64,000 nt of DNA from Janthinobacterium tructae (GTDB taxonomy: Bacteria; Pseudomonadota; Gammaproteobacteria; Burkholderiales; Burkholderiaceae_D), in contig NZ_CP041185.1 of NCBI RefSeq assembly GCF_006517255.1, positions 4,836,001 to 4,900,000 on the forward strand. Reading direction: 5' to 3'. The notes under the pieces were generated by a model. That model searched no databases. It was given only the letters and a program-made list of their open reading frames with translations, and was not told the DNA's origin. This document shows, piece after piece, positions 1-9,000 of this stretch. The position numbers and the translations under genes were made by a program. Within the stretch, counting starts at the first letter, position 1. The number at the start of each line of letters is the position of its first letter.

Positions 1-679
1 AATAGGGCAGCGAGGCCGGCGTTTGCTCGCCGCCCGCGTACAGCATCTTGAAGGGTAGCGACACCCTGCGCTCGCCATGCACGAGGGTCACGCCGAACAG
101 GGGCCGCTCCGTGAAGAACAGATAATTGCCGTCCGGCTGAGAGCAGACCTTGTCGGTGCTGTAGAGCATGCTGGACAGCCAGGCGATGATTTGCGGGTCG
201 TTCGAAATCAGACCCGAATCCATGCCGGCGCGGCATTCCAGGCGCAAATCGCCCAGGCGCCGCGTGCCGGGCGGCAAGCCGGGCGTGATGACCTGCGCGC
301 GCCAGCTCATGCTGGAAGCCTTGCGGTTGGCGATCAGCACGGCATCCTCGCGCGCGGCCTGCGCGTGGCGCACGGGGGCAAAGCTGTTGTCCTCGGCCAA
401 GGGCAAGGGGATGCTGACGCTGTCGCCGGCGATGCGCAGCTGCACGCCCGTCATGTCCACGCCGGGCTGGCGCGGCAGCAAACGGAAGCGCAGCACCGCT
501 TGCGGCGCCAGCGCATGGTCGCGCTCGAAACGCTCCACGCCCTGCAGCATCTTGCGGTAGGATTTATCCACGGGGTCGCGCGTGGCGTCCACTTTCACTT
601 GCGGCACGGGCGCGGTTTGCGCCAGCGCAGCATGGCCGTGGATCAGGCAGACGAGCAGCAGGGAGAGAGGGATGCGCAT
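1..679 (-). CDS. Secreted hypothetical protein (3' end outside window)
   Basis: This reading frame is open from an ATG at 679 to the window edge, so the C-terminus is missing. The N-terminus (MRIPLSLLLVCLIHGHAALA) is a clear Sec signal peptide, so the product should be periplasmic or outer-membrane associated. The visible mature part (about 205 residues) has alternating polar and hydrophobic stretches and a few Cys residues, with no motif I recognise. It lies 47 nt downstream of the MazG-like gene on the same strand and could be the last gene of the P450-GNAT-MazG run. No function is assigned. Confidence 0.6.
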   Translation of the reverse strand, partial: MRIPLSLLLVCLIHGHAALAQTAPVPQVKVDATRDPVDKSYRKMLQGVERFERDHALAPQAVLRFRLLPRQPGVDMTGVQLRIAGDSVSIPLPLAEDNSFAPVRHAQAAREDAVLIANRKASSMSWRAQVITPGLPPGTRRLGDLRLECRAGMDSGLISNDPQIIAWLSSMLYSTDKVCSQPDGNYLFFTERPLFGVTLVHGERRVSLPFKMLYAGGEQTPASLPY

Positions 680-726
680 GGCCCGATGCTACGCCTTTTT
701 GCGCATCAGCCACGCACGGCTGGGGA

Positions 727-1086
727 TCAGTACTCGCTGTATTTGCGCGCGTCGCCGCGCACCTGCTGCGCCGGGTATTTCTGTGCGTTGAGCTCCATCT
801 TTTCCAGCACGGCCGCATGCAGGTCGACGCCGCTCTTGTCGGCCAGGCGCACCAGGTACATCAGCACGTCGGCCAGTTCGTGGCGGATGCCCGTGCGTTT
901 GGCATCGTCCAGTTCGCTGTCCGCGCCGGTGGGCAGCCACTGGTAGTGTTCCATCAGTTCCGCCACTTCCACGGACAGGGCCATGGCCAGGTTCTTTGGC
1001 GTGTGAAACTGGTCCCAGTCGCGCTCGGCGGCAAAGGCGCGCAGGCGCGCGCGGATGTCCGTCAAGCTGTCGGCCGGCGCGCTCAT
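727..1086 (-). CDS. MazG-like nucleotide pyrophosphohydrolase
   Basis: A 119-residue all-alpha NTP pyrophosphohydrolase of the small MazG-like / dCTPase group. The metal-binding pattern is visible as EVAELME (about residues 40-46), followed by ELADVLMYLVRLAD (about 70-83), which fits the family's ExxE...ExxD signature. Such enzymes hydrolyse (d)NTPs to (d)NMPs plus pyrophosphate and are usually house-cleaning enzymes in the cytoplasm. Its start overlaps the stop of the GNAT gene by 4 nt (ATGA), so the two are very probably translationally coupled. Substrate cannot be read from the sequence. Confidence 0.85.
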   Translation of the reverse strand: MSAPADSLTDIRARLRAFAAERDWDQFHTPKNLAMALSVEVAELMEHYQWLPTGADSELDDAKRTGIRHELADVLMYLVRLADKSGVDLHAAVLEKMELNAQKYPAQQVRGDARKYSEY

Positions 1087-1544
1087 GCCGCCACCTGCAG
1101 CGGTTTTTCCATGAAGACACTGAATGGATCATCGGGATAGGCGCCGTAGGGACCGCGCCGCTGGTAGCCATGGCGCGCGTACAGGGCGATGGCGGCGGGC
1201 TGGTGGATGCCCGTTTCCAGGGTCAGCAAGCGGCAGCCGCGCGCCAGCGCCTGTTCTTCCAGCAAGGCAAGCAGGCGCCTGGCCAGGCCCAGGCCGCGGC
1301 TGTCCGGGTGCACGTACATGCGCTTGACCTCGCCGAAATCGGGCGTGACGACGATGGCGCCGCAGGCGCGCGCCGTGCCTGCGGCATCGCGGGCGACGGC
1401 AAACAGCAGGGTGTCAGGCGGCAACGATGCCAGATCCAGCGAATACACGCATTCGGCCGGATACAGGGTCTGCTGATAGGCATCAAGCTCGGCGATCAGG
1501 GTTTGCACGTCGGCTTGCTGCGGCGATTCCAGGTGAATTTGCAT
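1083..1544 (-). CDS. GNAT family N-acetyltransferase
   Basis: A cytoplasmic acetyl-CoA dependent N-acetyltransferase of about 153 residues. The acetyl-CoA binding motif A is seen as VKRMYVHPDSRGLGLARRLL (the R/Q-x-x-G-x-G/A loop), followed by a LETG segment and YARHGYQRRGPYG near the C-terminus, as in many single-domain GNATs. The substrate is unknown. I start it at the ATG of MQIHLES; an upstream in-frame ATG at 1577 would add 11 residues that look unlike the family, and neither start has a good ribosome-binding site. It follows the P450 stop closely and overlaps the MazG-like gene, so it sits in the same transcription unit. Confidence 0.85.
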   Translation of the reverse strand: MQIHLESPQQADVQTLIAELDAYQQTLYPAECVYSLDLASLPPDTLLFAVARDAAGTARACGAIVVTPDFGEVKRMYVHPDSRGLGLARRLLALLEEQALARGCRLLTLETGIHQPAAIALYARHGYQRRGPYGAYPDDPFSVFMEKPLQVAA

Positions 1545-1581
1545 GGGGGAAAGCACGTTGACTGAGATTGCCCCCATGGTA

Positions 1582-3024
1582 TCACTGCGGCCGCGCCAGG
1601 CGCAGCGTCAGGCCGATGGGCGACATCACAAAGCCCATCAATTCCTGCGCCTCGCCGCCATCGGGCGTATCGACCCCGGCGATGTCGAAGCTGCCCAGCA
1701 GCATGGCCATGGCGATCTTGATTTCCAGCAAGGCCAGATAGCGGCCCGGGCACGTGCGCAAGCCGGCGCCGAAAGGCATCGAAGCACGCTTGTTGTTCGC
1801 CTCGCCGCCTTCGGCCAGCCAGCGTTCAGGCTGGAAGACTTGCGCGTCGGGAAAGTGCGCATCGGCTACGCTGTCGTTGCGCATCACGCACCACACGAGG
1901 GTGCCGGCCGGCACGGCAATATCGGCGATGACCGTGTCGCGCAGCGCCTCGACGGGCAGGAACGGCGCCACGGGTTTCAAGCGCATGGCTTCGCTGGCGC
2001 AGGCGCCCAGGTAGTCGAGGCTATCCATCTGCTCGATGGTGAAGCGGGCCACATCGGGCGCCAGGCGCCGCACTTCCTCGCGCGCCCGGGCCAGGGTGTG
2101 CGGATGGCGTTGCAACAAATAGATCATCCAGGATACCGTGTTGGCCGTCGTATCTTCGCCCGCCAGCAGCATGGTCAGCACATTGCCGGCCACGTTGCGG
2201 TCGGTCACGCCGCTGCCTTCCAGGTCGGCGGCGGCGATCATCGCTTCGAGCAGGTTGGGCGGCCGCTCGCGGCGCGCCGGGTCGTGCGCCATGCGCGTGC
2301 GCGCCTGCTGCACCAGGTCGGCCACGGCGGCGGAAAGCGCCGCCACGTCGCGGTCCAGCCGCCGGTCGACGGGCAGCTTGACATAGCGCCAGTACGGGAA
2401 CATGGACAGGCTGCGCCGCGCCACGGCGGGCAGGATGTCGTCCATGTGGCGCTGGATCACGTCTTCGCCCGATTCGAGCGTGTTGACTTCCGTGCCGAAG
2501 GCCAGGCCGGCGATGATGTCGACCGTGTAGCGTTTCAGGTCGCCATCGAGGTCGATCGCCTGGCCTTGCGTGGCGGCCAGATGCCAGCGCCGCTGCAGGC
2601 GCTGCGCCACCGTCACCAGGGCCGGGAAGTAGGCCTTGATGGCGCCGGGCGCCATGCCGGCCATGACCATGCGGCGCTGGTTGCGCCACTCCGTGCCCTC
2701 GGCCAGGAACAGGCCGGGCACGCCGCCCATTTCGTCGGAGACGACGGAGCTGCTCAGGGGGCGGCGAAAACCGTCGGGCCGGTCGCGCAGCACGGCGCCG
2801 ACGGCCTCGCTGTCGGCCACCACCAGCACCAGCGTGCGGCCGAACCAGGCGCGCATGAAGGGGCCGTAGCGCTGCACCCACTGTTCCACGTCGCGGTGGA
2901 TGCGCGTGAGCTTGATCTGCAGGCTGTTGCCGACGATGGGCAGGGCGAAGGGCCCCGGCAAGCGGCGGATCTGGCGCAGCGGCCGCGCAATGTCGGGTGC
3001 GGCGGCGTGGTCGAGTGGCGGCAT
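1582..3024 (-). CDS. Cytochrome P450
   Basis: A soluble bacterial cytochrome P450 of 480 residues with all core signatures: the I-helix oxygen-activation motif AGEDTT, the K-helix ExxR (EAMR), a PERW segment, and the haem-thiolate loop FGAGLRTCPGRYL with the ligand Cys near residue 425. It is a haem monooxygenase needing separate electron donors, none of which is encoded beside it. Start: ATG at 3024, preceded by AGGAG at a 6-nt spacing; an ATG two codons upstream directly abuts the AGGAG and is less likely. It is divergent from an AraC-type regulator, which may control it. The substrate is unknown. Confidence 0.92.
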   Translation of the reverse strand: MPPLDHAAAPDIARPLRQIRRLPGPFALPIVGNSLQIKLTRIHRDVEQWVQRYGPFMRAWFGRTLVLVVADSEAVGAVLRDRPDGFRRPLSSSVVSDEMGGVPGLFLAEGTEWRNQRRMVMAGMAPGAIKAYFPALVTVAQRLQRRWHLAATQGQAIDLDGDLKRYTVDIIAGLAFGTEVNTLESGEDVIQRHMDDILPAVARRSLSMFPYWRYVKLPVDRRLDRDVAALSAAVADLVQQARTRMAHDPARRERPPNLLEAMIAAADLEGSGVTDRNVAGNVLTMLLAGEDTTANTVSWMIYLLQRHPHTLARAREEVRRLAPDVARFTIEQMDSLDYLGACASEAMRLKPVAPFLPVEALRDTVIADIAVPAGTLVWCVMRNDSVADAHFPDAQVFQPERWLAEGGEANNKRASMPFGAGLRTCPGRYLALLEIKIAMAMLLGSFDIAGVDTPDGGEAQELMGFVMSPIGLTLRLARPQ

Positions 3025-3103
3025 GGACATCTCCTGTCGATACGGTGAAAGTACGAGGATTGCTTGCAATAATGGCCATACTCTACGCGATTGCGGCCCG
3101 TTT

Positions 3104-3118
3104 GTATTGAACGAATAC
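3104..3118. promoter_or_regulatory. Inverted repeat between P450 and AraC-type genes
   Basis: GTATT-N5-AATAC lies in the 135-nt divergent gap between the P450 and the AraC-type gene. It is a small dyad in the right place for an operator shared by both promoters. The binding protein is not known and the match is short enough to arise by chance. Confidence 0.3.
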
Positions 3119-3159
3119 GACATCGTGCGCGGCCAGAAATTGCCGGTACAATCGTCGCC

Positions 3160-4017
3160 ATGCCTGCCGCCCCTACGACCCTGACCCGCCTGATCGCGCC
3201 GCGTACCGCGCTCGCTTCCTGCGTGCGCGCTTTCCTCGTGCGCGACACCACGCGCTGCGCGCCCTTGCCGCCGGCCCAGCGCCTGAACCGCTTTCCCGCC
3301 GCGCCCATGTGCAGCATCATCTGGACCGTCGCGGGCGACGTGGAAGCGGCCGCGCCTGGCCTGTCGCTGCCGGACGTGCGCATGCCGCCCGCGCTGTTCG
3401 GCGGCCCCCGTTCGTATCCGCTGGTCAGCTACAACCCCGGCCCCGTGCATTCGTTTGTCGTGATGTTGTATCCGGCCGCCCTGCATGCCTTGACGGGCAT
3501 ATCGATGGATGCCTTGCTGGACCAGTTTCGCCCGCTCGGTGCGCTGTTCGATGCCGACTGGCTGGCCCTGTCCGACGCCGTGCTGGCAGCGCCCGACGAC
3601 GCGGCGCGCATCGGCCTGGTGGAGGCTTTTCTTGCGCCGCGCTGGCAGGCGGCGCGCAAGGGCAGCGACGTGTCGGCCGGCGTGGTGCAGGACTGGGTGC
3701 GCCGCCTGGGCGTGCAGGCGGCCTCGACGGGCCTAGCCCGCAGCGCGCGGCATTTCGAGCGCCGCATCAAGGCCTGGGCCGGCCAGCCCATGCGCACCTT
3801 GCGCCGCATGCGCCGCGCGGAGCAGCTATTCCTCGACGAGCGCGGCGCCATCCTGCAAGGCAAGGTGTCCTGGTCCGAAATCGCCGCCAGCGGCGGTTAC
3901 GCCGACCAGGCGCATTTCTGCCGCGAGACGCGTGAAATCACGGGCTTGAGCCCTACCGAGCTGGCGCGCGCCATGAAGGAAGATGAGAGTTACTGGATCT
4001 ACCGGATTTGGGCGTAG
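3160..4017 (+). CDS. AraC family transcriptional regulator
   Basis: A 285-residue protein with an N-terminal sensor-like half and a C-terminal AraC/XylS double helix-turn-helix. The DNA-binding half includes LARSARHFERRIKAWAGQP, where family members have the first HTH, then WSEIAASGGYADQAHFCRE, the family signature around the second HTH. The start at MPAAPTT is chosen because the protein before it (from 3091) is basic and unlike the family; the ribosome-binding site is weak. It is divergent from the P450 gene and is the obvious candidate to regulate it. Its TAG stop codon lies inside a REP-like repeat. Confidence 0.85.
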   Translation: MPAAPTTLTRLIAPRTALASCVRAFLVRDTTRCAPLPPAQRLNRFPAAPMCSIIWTVAGDVEAAAPGLSLPDVRMPPALFGGPRSYPLVSYNPGPVHSFVVMLYPAALHALTGISMDALLDQFRPLGALFDADWLALSDAVLAAPDDAARIGLVEAFLAPRWQAARKGSDVSAGVVQDWVRRLGVQAASTGLARSARHFERRIKAWAGQPMRTLRRMRRAEQLFLDERGAILQGKVSWSEIAASGGYADQAHFCRETREITGLSPTELARAMKEDESYWIYRIWA

Positions 4018-4116
4018 GTCGGATCAGGTCCGAAGGACCGTCATCCGACAACGTCGTTGGCGAGGCCGGTGGTGGTGTCGGATTACGCGAGGCGTTGCCC
4101 CGCTAATCCGACCTAC
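4014..4116. repeat. REP/BIME-like palindromic repeat pair
   Basis: Two palindromic units in opposite orientation fill the convergent gap between the AraC-type gene and acetolactate synthase. Unit one (4014-4053) begins GTAGGTCGGAT and ends ATCCGACAAC; unit two (4075-4116) begins GTGTCGGATTACGCG and ends CTAATCCGACCTAC. The termini match the repeats at 19495 and 30871. The GTAG at the left end gives the AraC gene its TAG stop, and the complementary CTAC at the right end gives the acetolactate synthase its TAG stop. Confidence 0.85.
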
Positions 4117-5852
4117 CGTTCCTTGTACACCTTTCCCTTGGATAACGTCATCTCGTGGTGCCCCGCGCCGGGCGCCAGCATGGGGAAGCAGTTTTCCGCG
4201 CCGTGCACGCGCACGTCGAGGAAGTACGGGCCTTCGCAGGCCAGGCAGACGGCCAGCGCCGCGTCGAGCTCCTCGCGCCGGCTTACCGTGTGCGCCTGCC
4301 AGCCAAACGCGCGCGCCAGGGCGACGAAATCGGGCAGCGCTTCCGTGTAGCTGTGGCTGTAGCGCCCTCCATGGAGGAGTTCCTGCCACTGGCGCACCAT
4401 GCCCATGACGCCATTGTTCGACAGCACCACCTTGACGGGCAGGCGGTGCTGCACGGCGGTAGCCAGTTCCTGGATATTCATCAGAATCGAGGCGTCGCCG
4501 CTGACGCACACCACGCATTTTTCAGGGTGGGCGACCTGCGCGCCGATGGCGGCCGGCAGGCCATAGCCCATGGTGCCGGCGCCGCCCGAGGTCAGCCAGC
4601 GGCGCGGCTGCTCGAAGCGCATATGCTGCGCGGCCCACATCTGGTGCTGGCCCACGTCGGTGGCGACGATGGCGTCGCGGCCGTTCAGGGCCGCCTGCAG
4701 CCGGCGCATCAGCGCCTGCGGCGCGATCACGTCAGGCGTGTCGTCGAACGCCAGGCTGTCTTGCGCGCGCCAGCCATCGATGCGTTGCCACCACGGCTGG
4801 CGGTCCGCCAGCAAGCGGCCGCGCAGCTGCGCCAGCAAAGCGGTGAGCACGGGGGCGCAATCGCCGCGCAGAGGCACGTCGGCGCGCACCACCTTATGGA
4901 TGGAAGCCGGGTCGATATCGATGTGGATGATTTTCGCGCCGGGACAAAAAGCGTCGAGGCGGCCCGTGACCCGGTCGTCGAAGCGGGCGCCGACGCAGAC
5001 GATCAGGTCCGCATGGTGCATGGCCAGGTTCGCTTCCAGGGTGCCGTGCATGCCCAGCATGCCGAGGAAAGCCGGGTGCGAAGCGGGAAAGGCGCCCAGG
5101 CCCAGCAGGGTCAGAGTGCAGGGCGCGGCCGCCAGTTTCACCAATTGTTGAAACGCGGCGCAGGCCTCCGGGCCGGAATTGATGAGACCTCCACCGCCAT
5201 AGAACACGGGCTGGCGCGCACCGGCGATCAGGCTGGCGGCGCGTTCCAGGTCAGTACTGTCTGGCAGGGGTGCGGCGACGGTAGCGGCGGGCGGCAGCGG
5301 CGCGGTTTCGATGACCTGCGCCAGCTGCAAGTCCTTGGGAAAGTCGATCAGCACGGGGCCGGGCCGGCCCTGCGTGGCCTGCGCGTAGGCTTCGTGCACC
5401 ACGGCCGCCGTTTCGTCGGCCGTGCGGATTTGCCGGTTCCACTTGGTGACGGGGCGCGAAATGCCCAGCGCGTCGCATTCCTGGAAGGCGTTCGTGCCGA
5501 TGCTGGTGGTAGCCACCTGGCCGCTGATGCAGATGACGGGAATCGAATCGCACAGGGCGTCGAGCAGTCCCGTGGTGGTATTGCTCATGCCGGGGCCGGA
5601 GGTAACGAAGACCACGCCGGGCCGGCCCGTGCTGCGCGCATAGCCTTCGGCCGCGTGCACGGCCGCCTGTTCGTGGCGCACCAGCACGTGGCGCAAGCGG
5701 GGCTGGGCGTGCAGGGCGTCGTACAGGGGCAGCACGGCGCCGCCCGGATAGCCGAAGACGGTGTCGACACCGAGCGCCAGCAGGGTGTCGATCAGGGTGC
5801 TGGCACCGTTATGGGATGCGCGAGCGAGGAGGGGAGCGGGATCGGGTTTCAT
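4113..5852 (-). CDS. Acetolactate synthase large subunit (ThDP-dependent)
   Basis: A 579-residue thiamine-diphosphate enzyme of the acetohydroxyacid synthase catalytic-subunit family, which condenses pyruvate to 2-acetolactate or with 2-oxobutyrate in branched-chain amino acid synthesis. The three-domain layout is visible: the catalytic Glu in VRHEQAAVHAAEGYAR near residue 60, the central FAD-type domain (GMHGT, GARFDDR), and the C-terminal ThDP motif GDAS...NNGVMGMVRQWQ. No regulatory small subunit lies next to it, unlike most ilvIH or ilvBN pairs. It is divergent from an Lrp/AsnC regulator and a perfect inverted repeat precedes its ribosome-binding site, so control by that regulator is likely. 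A pyruvate-specific catabolic role is the alternative. Confidence 0.9.
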   Translation of the reverse strand: MKPDPAPLLARASHNGASTLIDTLLALGVDTVFGYPGGAVLPLYDALHAQPRLRHVLVRHEQAAVHAAEGYARSTGRPGVVFVTSGPGMSNTTTGLLDALCDSIPVICISGQVATTSIGTNAFQECDALGISRPVTKWNRQIRTADETAAVVHEAYAQATQGRPGPVLIDFPKDLQLAQVIETAPLPPAATVAAPLPDSTDLERAASLIAGARQPVFYGGGGLINSGPEACAAFQQLVKLAAAPCTLTLLGLGAFPASHPAFLGMLGMHGTLEANLAMHHADLIVCVGARFDDRVTGRLDAFCPGAKIIHIDIDPASIHKVVRADVPLRGDCAPVLTALLAQLRGRLLADRQPWWQRIDGWRAQDSLAFDDTPDVIAPQALMRRLQAALNGRDAIVATDVGQHQMWAAQHMRFEQPRRWLTSGGAGTMGYGLPAAIGAQVAHPEKCVVCVSGDASILMNIQELATAVQHRLPVKVVLSNNGVMGMVRQWQELLHGGRYSHSYTEALPDFVALARAFGWQAHTVSRREELDAALAVCLACEGPYFLDVRVHGAENCFPMLAPGAGHHEMTLSKGKVYKER

Positions 5853-5859
5853 GGCCTTA

Positions 5860-5883
5860 TTTTCTGCCTGATACGGCAGAAAA
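5860..5883. promoter_or_regulatory. Perfect inverted repeat upstream of acetolactate synthase
   Basis: TTTTCTGCC-TGATAC-GGCAGAAAA has 9-bp perfect arms and begins 8 nt upstream of the acetolactate synthase ATG. A second short dyad, AGCAAAATTTGCT (5918-5930), lies closer to the regulator gene. The position in the divergent gap with an Lrp/AsnC gene suggests an operator; a 5'-UTR hairpin in the synthase mRNA is the alternative. Confidence 0.6.
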
Positions 5884-5951
5884 GGCTGCTGGTTTTCTCG
5901 TATAGAATGCTAATTTAAGCAAAATTTGCTGCAAAATAGTGAAAGAACAGA

Positions 5952-6413
5952 ATGAAGCTGGATAAATTCGACCTCGCCATCCTGACGGCCCTGCAGCAGG
6001 ACGCCCGCATCAGCCTGCACGACCTGAGCGCCAAGGTGGGCCTGACCTCGTCGCCATGCTGGGCGCGCATCAAGCGCATGGAAGACGATGGCGTCATCGA
6101 GGGTTACACGGTGAACGTCAACGCGGCCAAGGTGGGGCTGGCCGACACCGTCATCGTGCAAGTCACGCTGGACGACCATTCCGACCAGGCCCTGTTCGAA
6201 TTCGGCCACGCGCTGGCCATGATCCCGGAAGTGCTGGAAGCGTTTCTCGTCTCCGGCGACTACGATTACTACCTGCGCATTGCGGTGAGCGACACGCGCG
6301 ATTATGAGCGCCTGCTGCGCGAGCGTTTATACAAAATTCCCGGTATCCGCCACAGCAAATCGAGCTTTGTCTTGCGCCAGCTCAAGCAGAGCTACCTGCC
6401 TTTGCAGCGTTAG
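5952..6413 (+). CDS. Lrp/AsnC family transcriptional regulator
   Basis: A 153-residue Lrp/AsnC protein. The N-terminal winged HTH is typical (MKLDKFDLAILTALQQDARI, then the recognition helix region LTSSPCWARIKRMEDDGVI), followed by the RAM effector-binding domain (VPEVLEAF-like segment VLEAFLVSGDYDYYLRIAV). Such proteins form octamers and sense amino acids. It is transcribed away from the acetolactate synthase gene across a 99-nt gap holding two dyads, so a role in branched-chain amino acid control is inferred. The terminal region ends KSSFVLRQLKQS, as in Lrp itself. Confidence 0.93.
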   Translation: MKLDKFDLAILTALQQDARISLHDLSAKVGLTSSPCWARIKRMEDDGVIEGYTVNVNAAKVGLADTVIVQVTLDDHSDQALFEFGHALAMIPEVLEAFLVSGDYDYYLRIAVSDTRDYERLLRERLYKIPGIRHSKSSFVLRQLKQSYLPLQR

Positions 6414-6506
6414 GTCCCTGCACGGCGGGAGTTTTTCCCTAGTCCATTGGTGGCCGCTGCCCGATACTGGACAGTAATAAAAACCATGATAAAACTGGGG
6501 ACCCGC

Positions 6507-8996
6507 ATGAAACTGACTTTATTCGCCGCCGCCGCCATGGCGCTGTGCCAGGCGCAGGCCGCCGACCTTGCCAATCCTGCCAACCTGGAGCTTGCGTACG
6601 ACTTGCCCACCGTCATCATCACGGGCAGCATGCCGCTGCCCACCGTGGAGCAGCCGCGCGATTCCCTGGCCGCGCCCGTGCAGACGGCCAGCGCGCAGCA
6701 GATCGCGCGCAGCGGCGCGCTCGACATTTCCGCCTTCTTGCGCCGCAACCTGGGCAGCGTGGTTGTGAACGAAGTGCAGAACAACCCGTTCCAGCCCGAC
6801 GTCAGCTATCGCGGCTATACGGCTTCGCCACTGCTGGGCACGCCGCAAGGACTCTCTGTGTATCTCGACGGCATGCGCCTGAACCAGCCGTTTGGCGACG
6901 TCGTCAGCTGGGACTTGATCCCGCGCATGGCGATCGAATCGCTGACCCTGATGCCCGGCTCGAACCCCCTGTTCGGCTTGAATACGCTGGGCGGCGCGCT
7001 GGCCCTGCAGACCAAGGACGGGCGCAGCAATCCCGGCACCGCCATCGAGGCGCGCCTGGGCTCTGATCAACGGCGCGGCGTCGAATTCGAGCATGGCGGC
7101 AGCAATGCGCAGGGCTGGCACTGGTATGTGACGGGCAACCGCTTCAAGGAAGACGGCTGGCGTGACGACTCGCCGTCCGACGTGCGCCAGCTGTTTGGCA
7201 AGCTGGGCTGGAGCGATGCGCGCACCGACATTGCCGCCACCGTGGCTCACGCGGACAATGCGCTGACGGGCAATGGCTTGCAGGAGCAGCGCCTGCTGGC
7301 GCGCGATTACCGCAGTGTCTACACCAAGCCGGACTTGACGCAGAACAGGTCGACCCTGCTGAACCTGACGGGCAAGCACCAGGCCAGCGAGGCCTTGCTC
7401 TTGTCCGGCAATGTCTACTACCGCAAGATCGACACGCACACGTTTAACGGTGACCTGAACGACGAGTCGCTCGACCAGTCCGTCTACCAGCCCGGCGCGG
7501 CCGAGCGGGCGGCCCTGGCGGCGGCCGGCTACACGGGCTTTCCCGCCAGCGGGGCGAATGCAGGCAATACGCCGTTTCCGAAGTGGCGCTGCATTGGCAA
7601 CGTGCTGCTGAACGATGAGCCGGCCGAAAAATGCAATGGCATGATCAACCGCAGCCATACGCAGCAGGAAAACTATGGGCTCTCCGGCCAGTTCACCGTG
7701 CTGGCCGATCTGGCGGGCGCGCGCCATGCCGTCACGGCCGGCGCCGCCTACGACACGAGCCACGCTACCTTCCGCCAGACCAGCCAGTTCGGCTACCTGA
7801 ACCCGGACCGCAGCATCACGCCCGTCGACTTCTTTGCCGACGGCACGGAAATCGATGACGACGGCACGCCCGTCGATAACCGGGTCGACTTGAGCGGGCG
7901 CATGCGCACGTGGAGCGTGTATGCGAGCGACAGTATTGCATTGAATCAAGCGTTGACCTTGACCGTTTCCGGCCGCTACAACCGCAGCACGGTGCGCAAC
8001 CGCGACGCCATCACGCCCGGCGGCGGCAGCGGTTCGCTCGATGGCGACCACCGTTTCAGCCGCTTCAATCCCGCCATTGGCCTGGCCTATTCGCCAGCGA
8101 AGGGCGTGAGCGCCTACCTCGGTTACAACGAAGGCAGCCGCACGCCGACGGCCATCGAACTCGGTTGCGCCGACCCGGAAAACCCATGCCGCCTGCCCAA
8201 CGCCATGGCTGGCGACCCGCCATTAAAACAGGTGGTGACGAAGACGTGGGAAGCGGGCGTGCGCGGCAAACTCGCCGACGTGGCCCACTGGAGTGCAGGC
8301 GTGTTTCGCGCGGAAAACCACGACGACATCCTGTTCGTGGCCGACAACCAGGCGGGATTTGGCTACTTCAAGAATTTCGGCAAGACGCGCCACCAGGGCG
8401 TGGAACTGGCGGCGGGTGGTAAGGCGGGCGCGCTGGACTTCGGCGTCAACTACACGTGGCTGCAGGCGACGTATCAAAGCCGGGAAGTGGTCAACGGCAG
8501 CGCCAACAGCAGCAGCGATGCGGACGCAGCTGGCCTGGAAGGCAATATCGTTATCACGCCGGGTAACCGCATCCCTTTGACGCCGAGCCACATTGTGAAG
8601 GCGCACGTGGATGTCCAGGGCGGACGCGACTGGACGGTGGGGCTGGCCATGACGGCCGTGTCGAGCGCGTATGCGCGCGGCAATGAAAACAATGCGCACC
8701 AGGCGGGCGGGCCATCGTACCTGGGGTCGGGCAAGAGCGGCGGCTATGCCGTGGTGGAACTGAATGGCAAAGTCCAGCTGACGCCGCAGCTGAGCATATT
8801 TGCCCAGGTGAATAACTTGTTCGACCGGAAATATGCGACGGCGGCCCAGCTGGGCGCCACGGCTTTCGACGCCAACGGCAATTTCGCCGCCCGGCCGCTG
8901 CCCGCCGTGAACGGCGAGTATCCGATGGTCAACGCGACCTTCTATGCGGCTGGCGCGCCGCGCAGCGTGAATGCGGGCTTGCGCTACGCGTTTTAA
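6507..8996 (+). CDS. TonB-dependent outer-membrane receptor
   Basis: An 829-residue TonB-dependent transporter. A signal peptide (MKLTLFAAAAMALCQAQA) is followed by a plug domain (SARQIARSGALDISAFLRRN-like segment, YRGYTASPLLGTPQGLSVYL, NPLFGLNTLGGALAL) and a large beta-barrel ending in LRYAF with the terminal Phe typical of BAM substrates. Pairs of Cys in two loops (about residues 360-375 and 552-562) could be disulfides. The start was set at 6507 because GGGGA precedes it and the signal peptide begins there. The ligand is not evident. It ends 4 nt from the convergent two-component genes, which may or may not be related. Confidence 0.92.
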   Translation: MKLTLFAAAAMALCQAQAADLANPANLELAYDLPTVIITGSMPLPTVEQPRDSLAAPVQTASAQQIARSGALDISAFLRRNLGSVVVNEVQNNPFQPDVSYRGYTASPLLGTPQGLSVYLDGMRLNQPFGDVVSWDLIPRMAIESLTLMPGSNPLFGLNTLGGALALQTKDGRSNPGTAIEARLGSDQRRGVEFEHGGSNAQGWHWYVTGNRFKEDGWRDDSPSDVRQLFGKLGWSDARTDIAATVAHADNALTGNGLQEQRLLARDYRSVYTKPDLTQNRSTLLNLTGKHQASEALLLSGNVYYRKIDTHTFNGDLNDESLDQSVYQPGAAERAALAAAGYTGFPASGANAGNTPFPKWRCIGNVLLNDEPAEKCNGMINRSHTQQENYGLSGQFTVLADLAGARHAVTAGAAYDTSHATFRQTSQFGYLNPDRSITPVDFFADGTEIDDDGTPVDNRVDLSGRMRTWSVYASDSIALNQALTLTVSGRYNRSTVRNRDAITPGGGSGSLDGDHRFSRFNPAIGLAYSPAKGVSAYLGYNEGSRTPTAIELGCADPENPCRLPNAMAGDPPLKQVVTKTWEAGVRGKLADVAHWSAGVFRAENHDDILFVADNQAGFGYFKNFGKTRHQGVELAAGGKAGALDFGVNYTWLQATYQSREVVNGSANSSSDADAAGLEGNIVITPGNRIPLTPSHIVKAHVDVQGGRDWTVGLAMTAVSSAYARGNENNAHQAGGPSYLGSGKSGGYAVVELNGKVQLTPQLSIFAQVNNLFDRKYATAAQLGATAFDANGNFAARPLPAVNGEYPMVNATFYAAGAPRSVNAGLRYAF

Positions 8997-9000
8997 ACTG

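Noticed and set aside
77..946. 289-codon plus-strand frame over the first two minus-strand genes
   Set aside because: It spans two clear minus-strand genes and is a composition-biased shadow with no recognisable domain.
1543..3048. 501-codon plus-strand frame antisense to the P450
   Set aside because: The P450 motifs are on the other strand; this frame is His/Arg/Gly-rich shadow sequence.
4155..5918. 587-codon plus-strand frame antisense to acetolactate synthase
   Set aside because: Shadow of a strongly conserved gene; no domain of its own.
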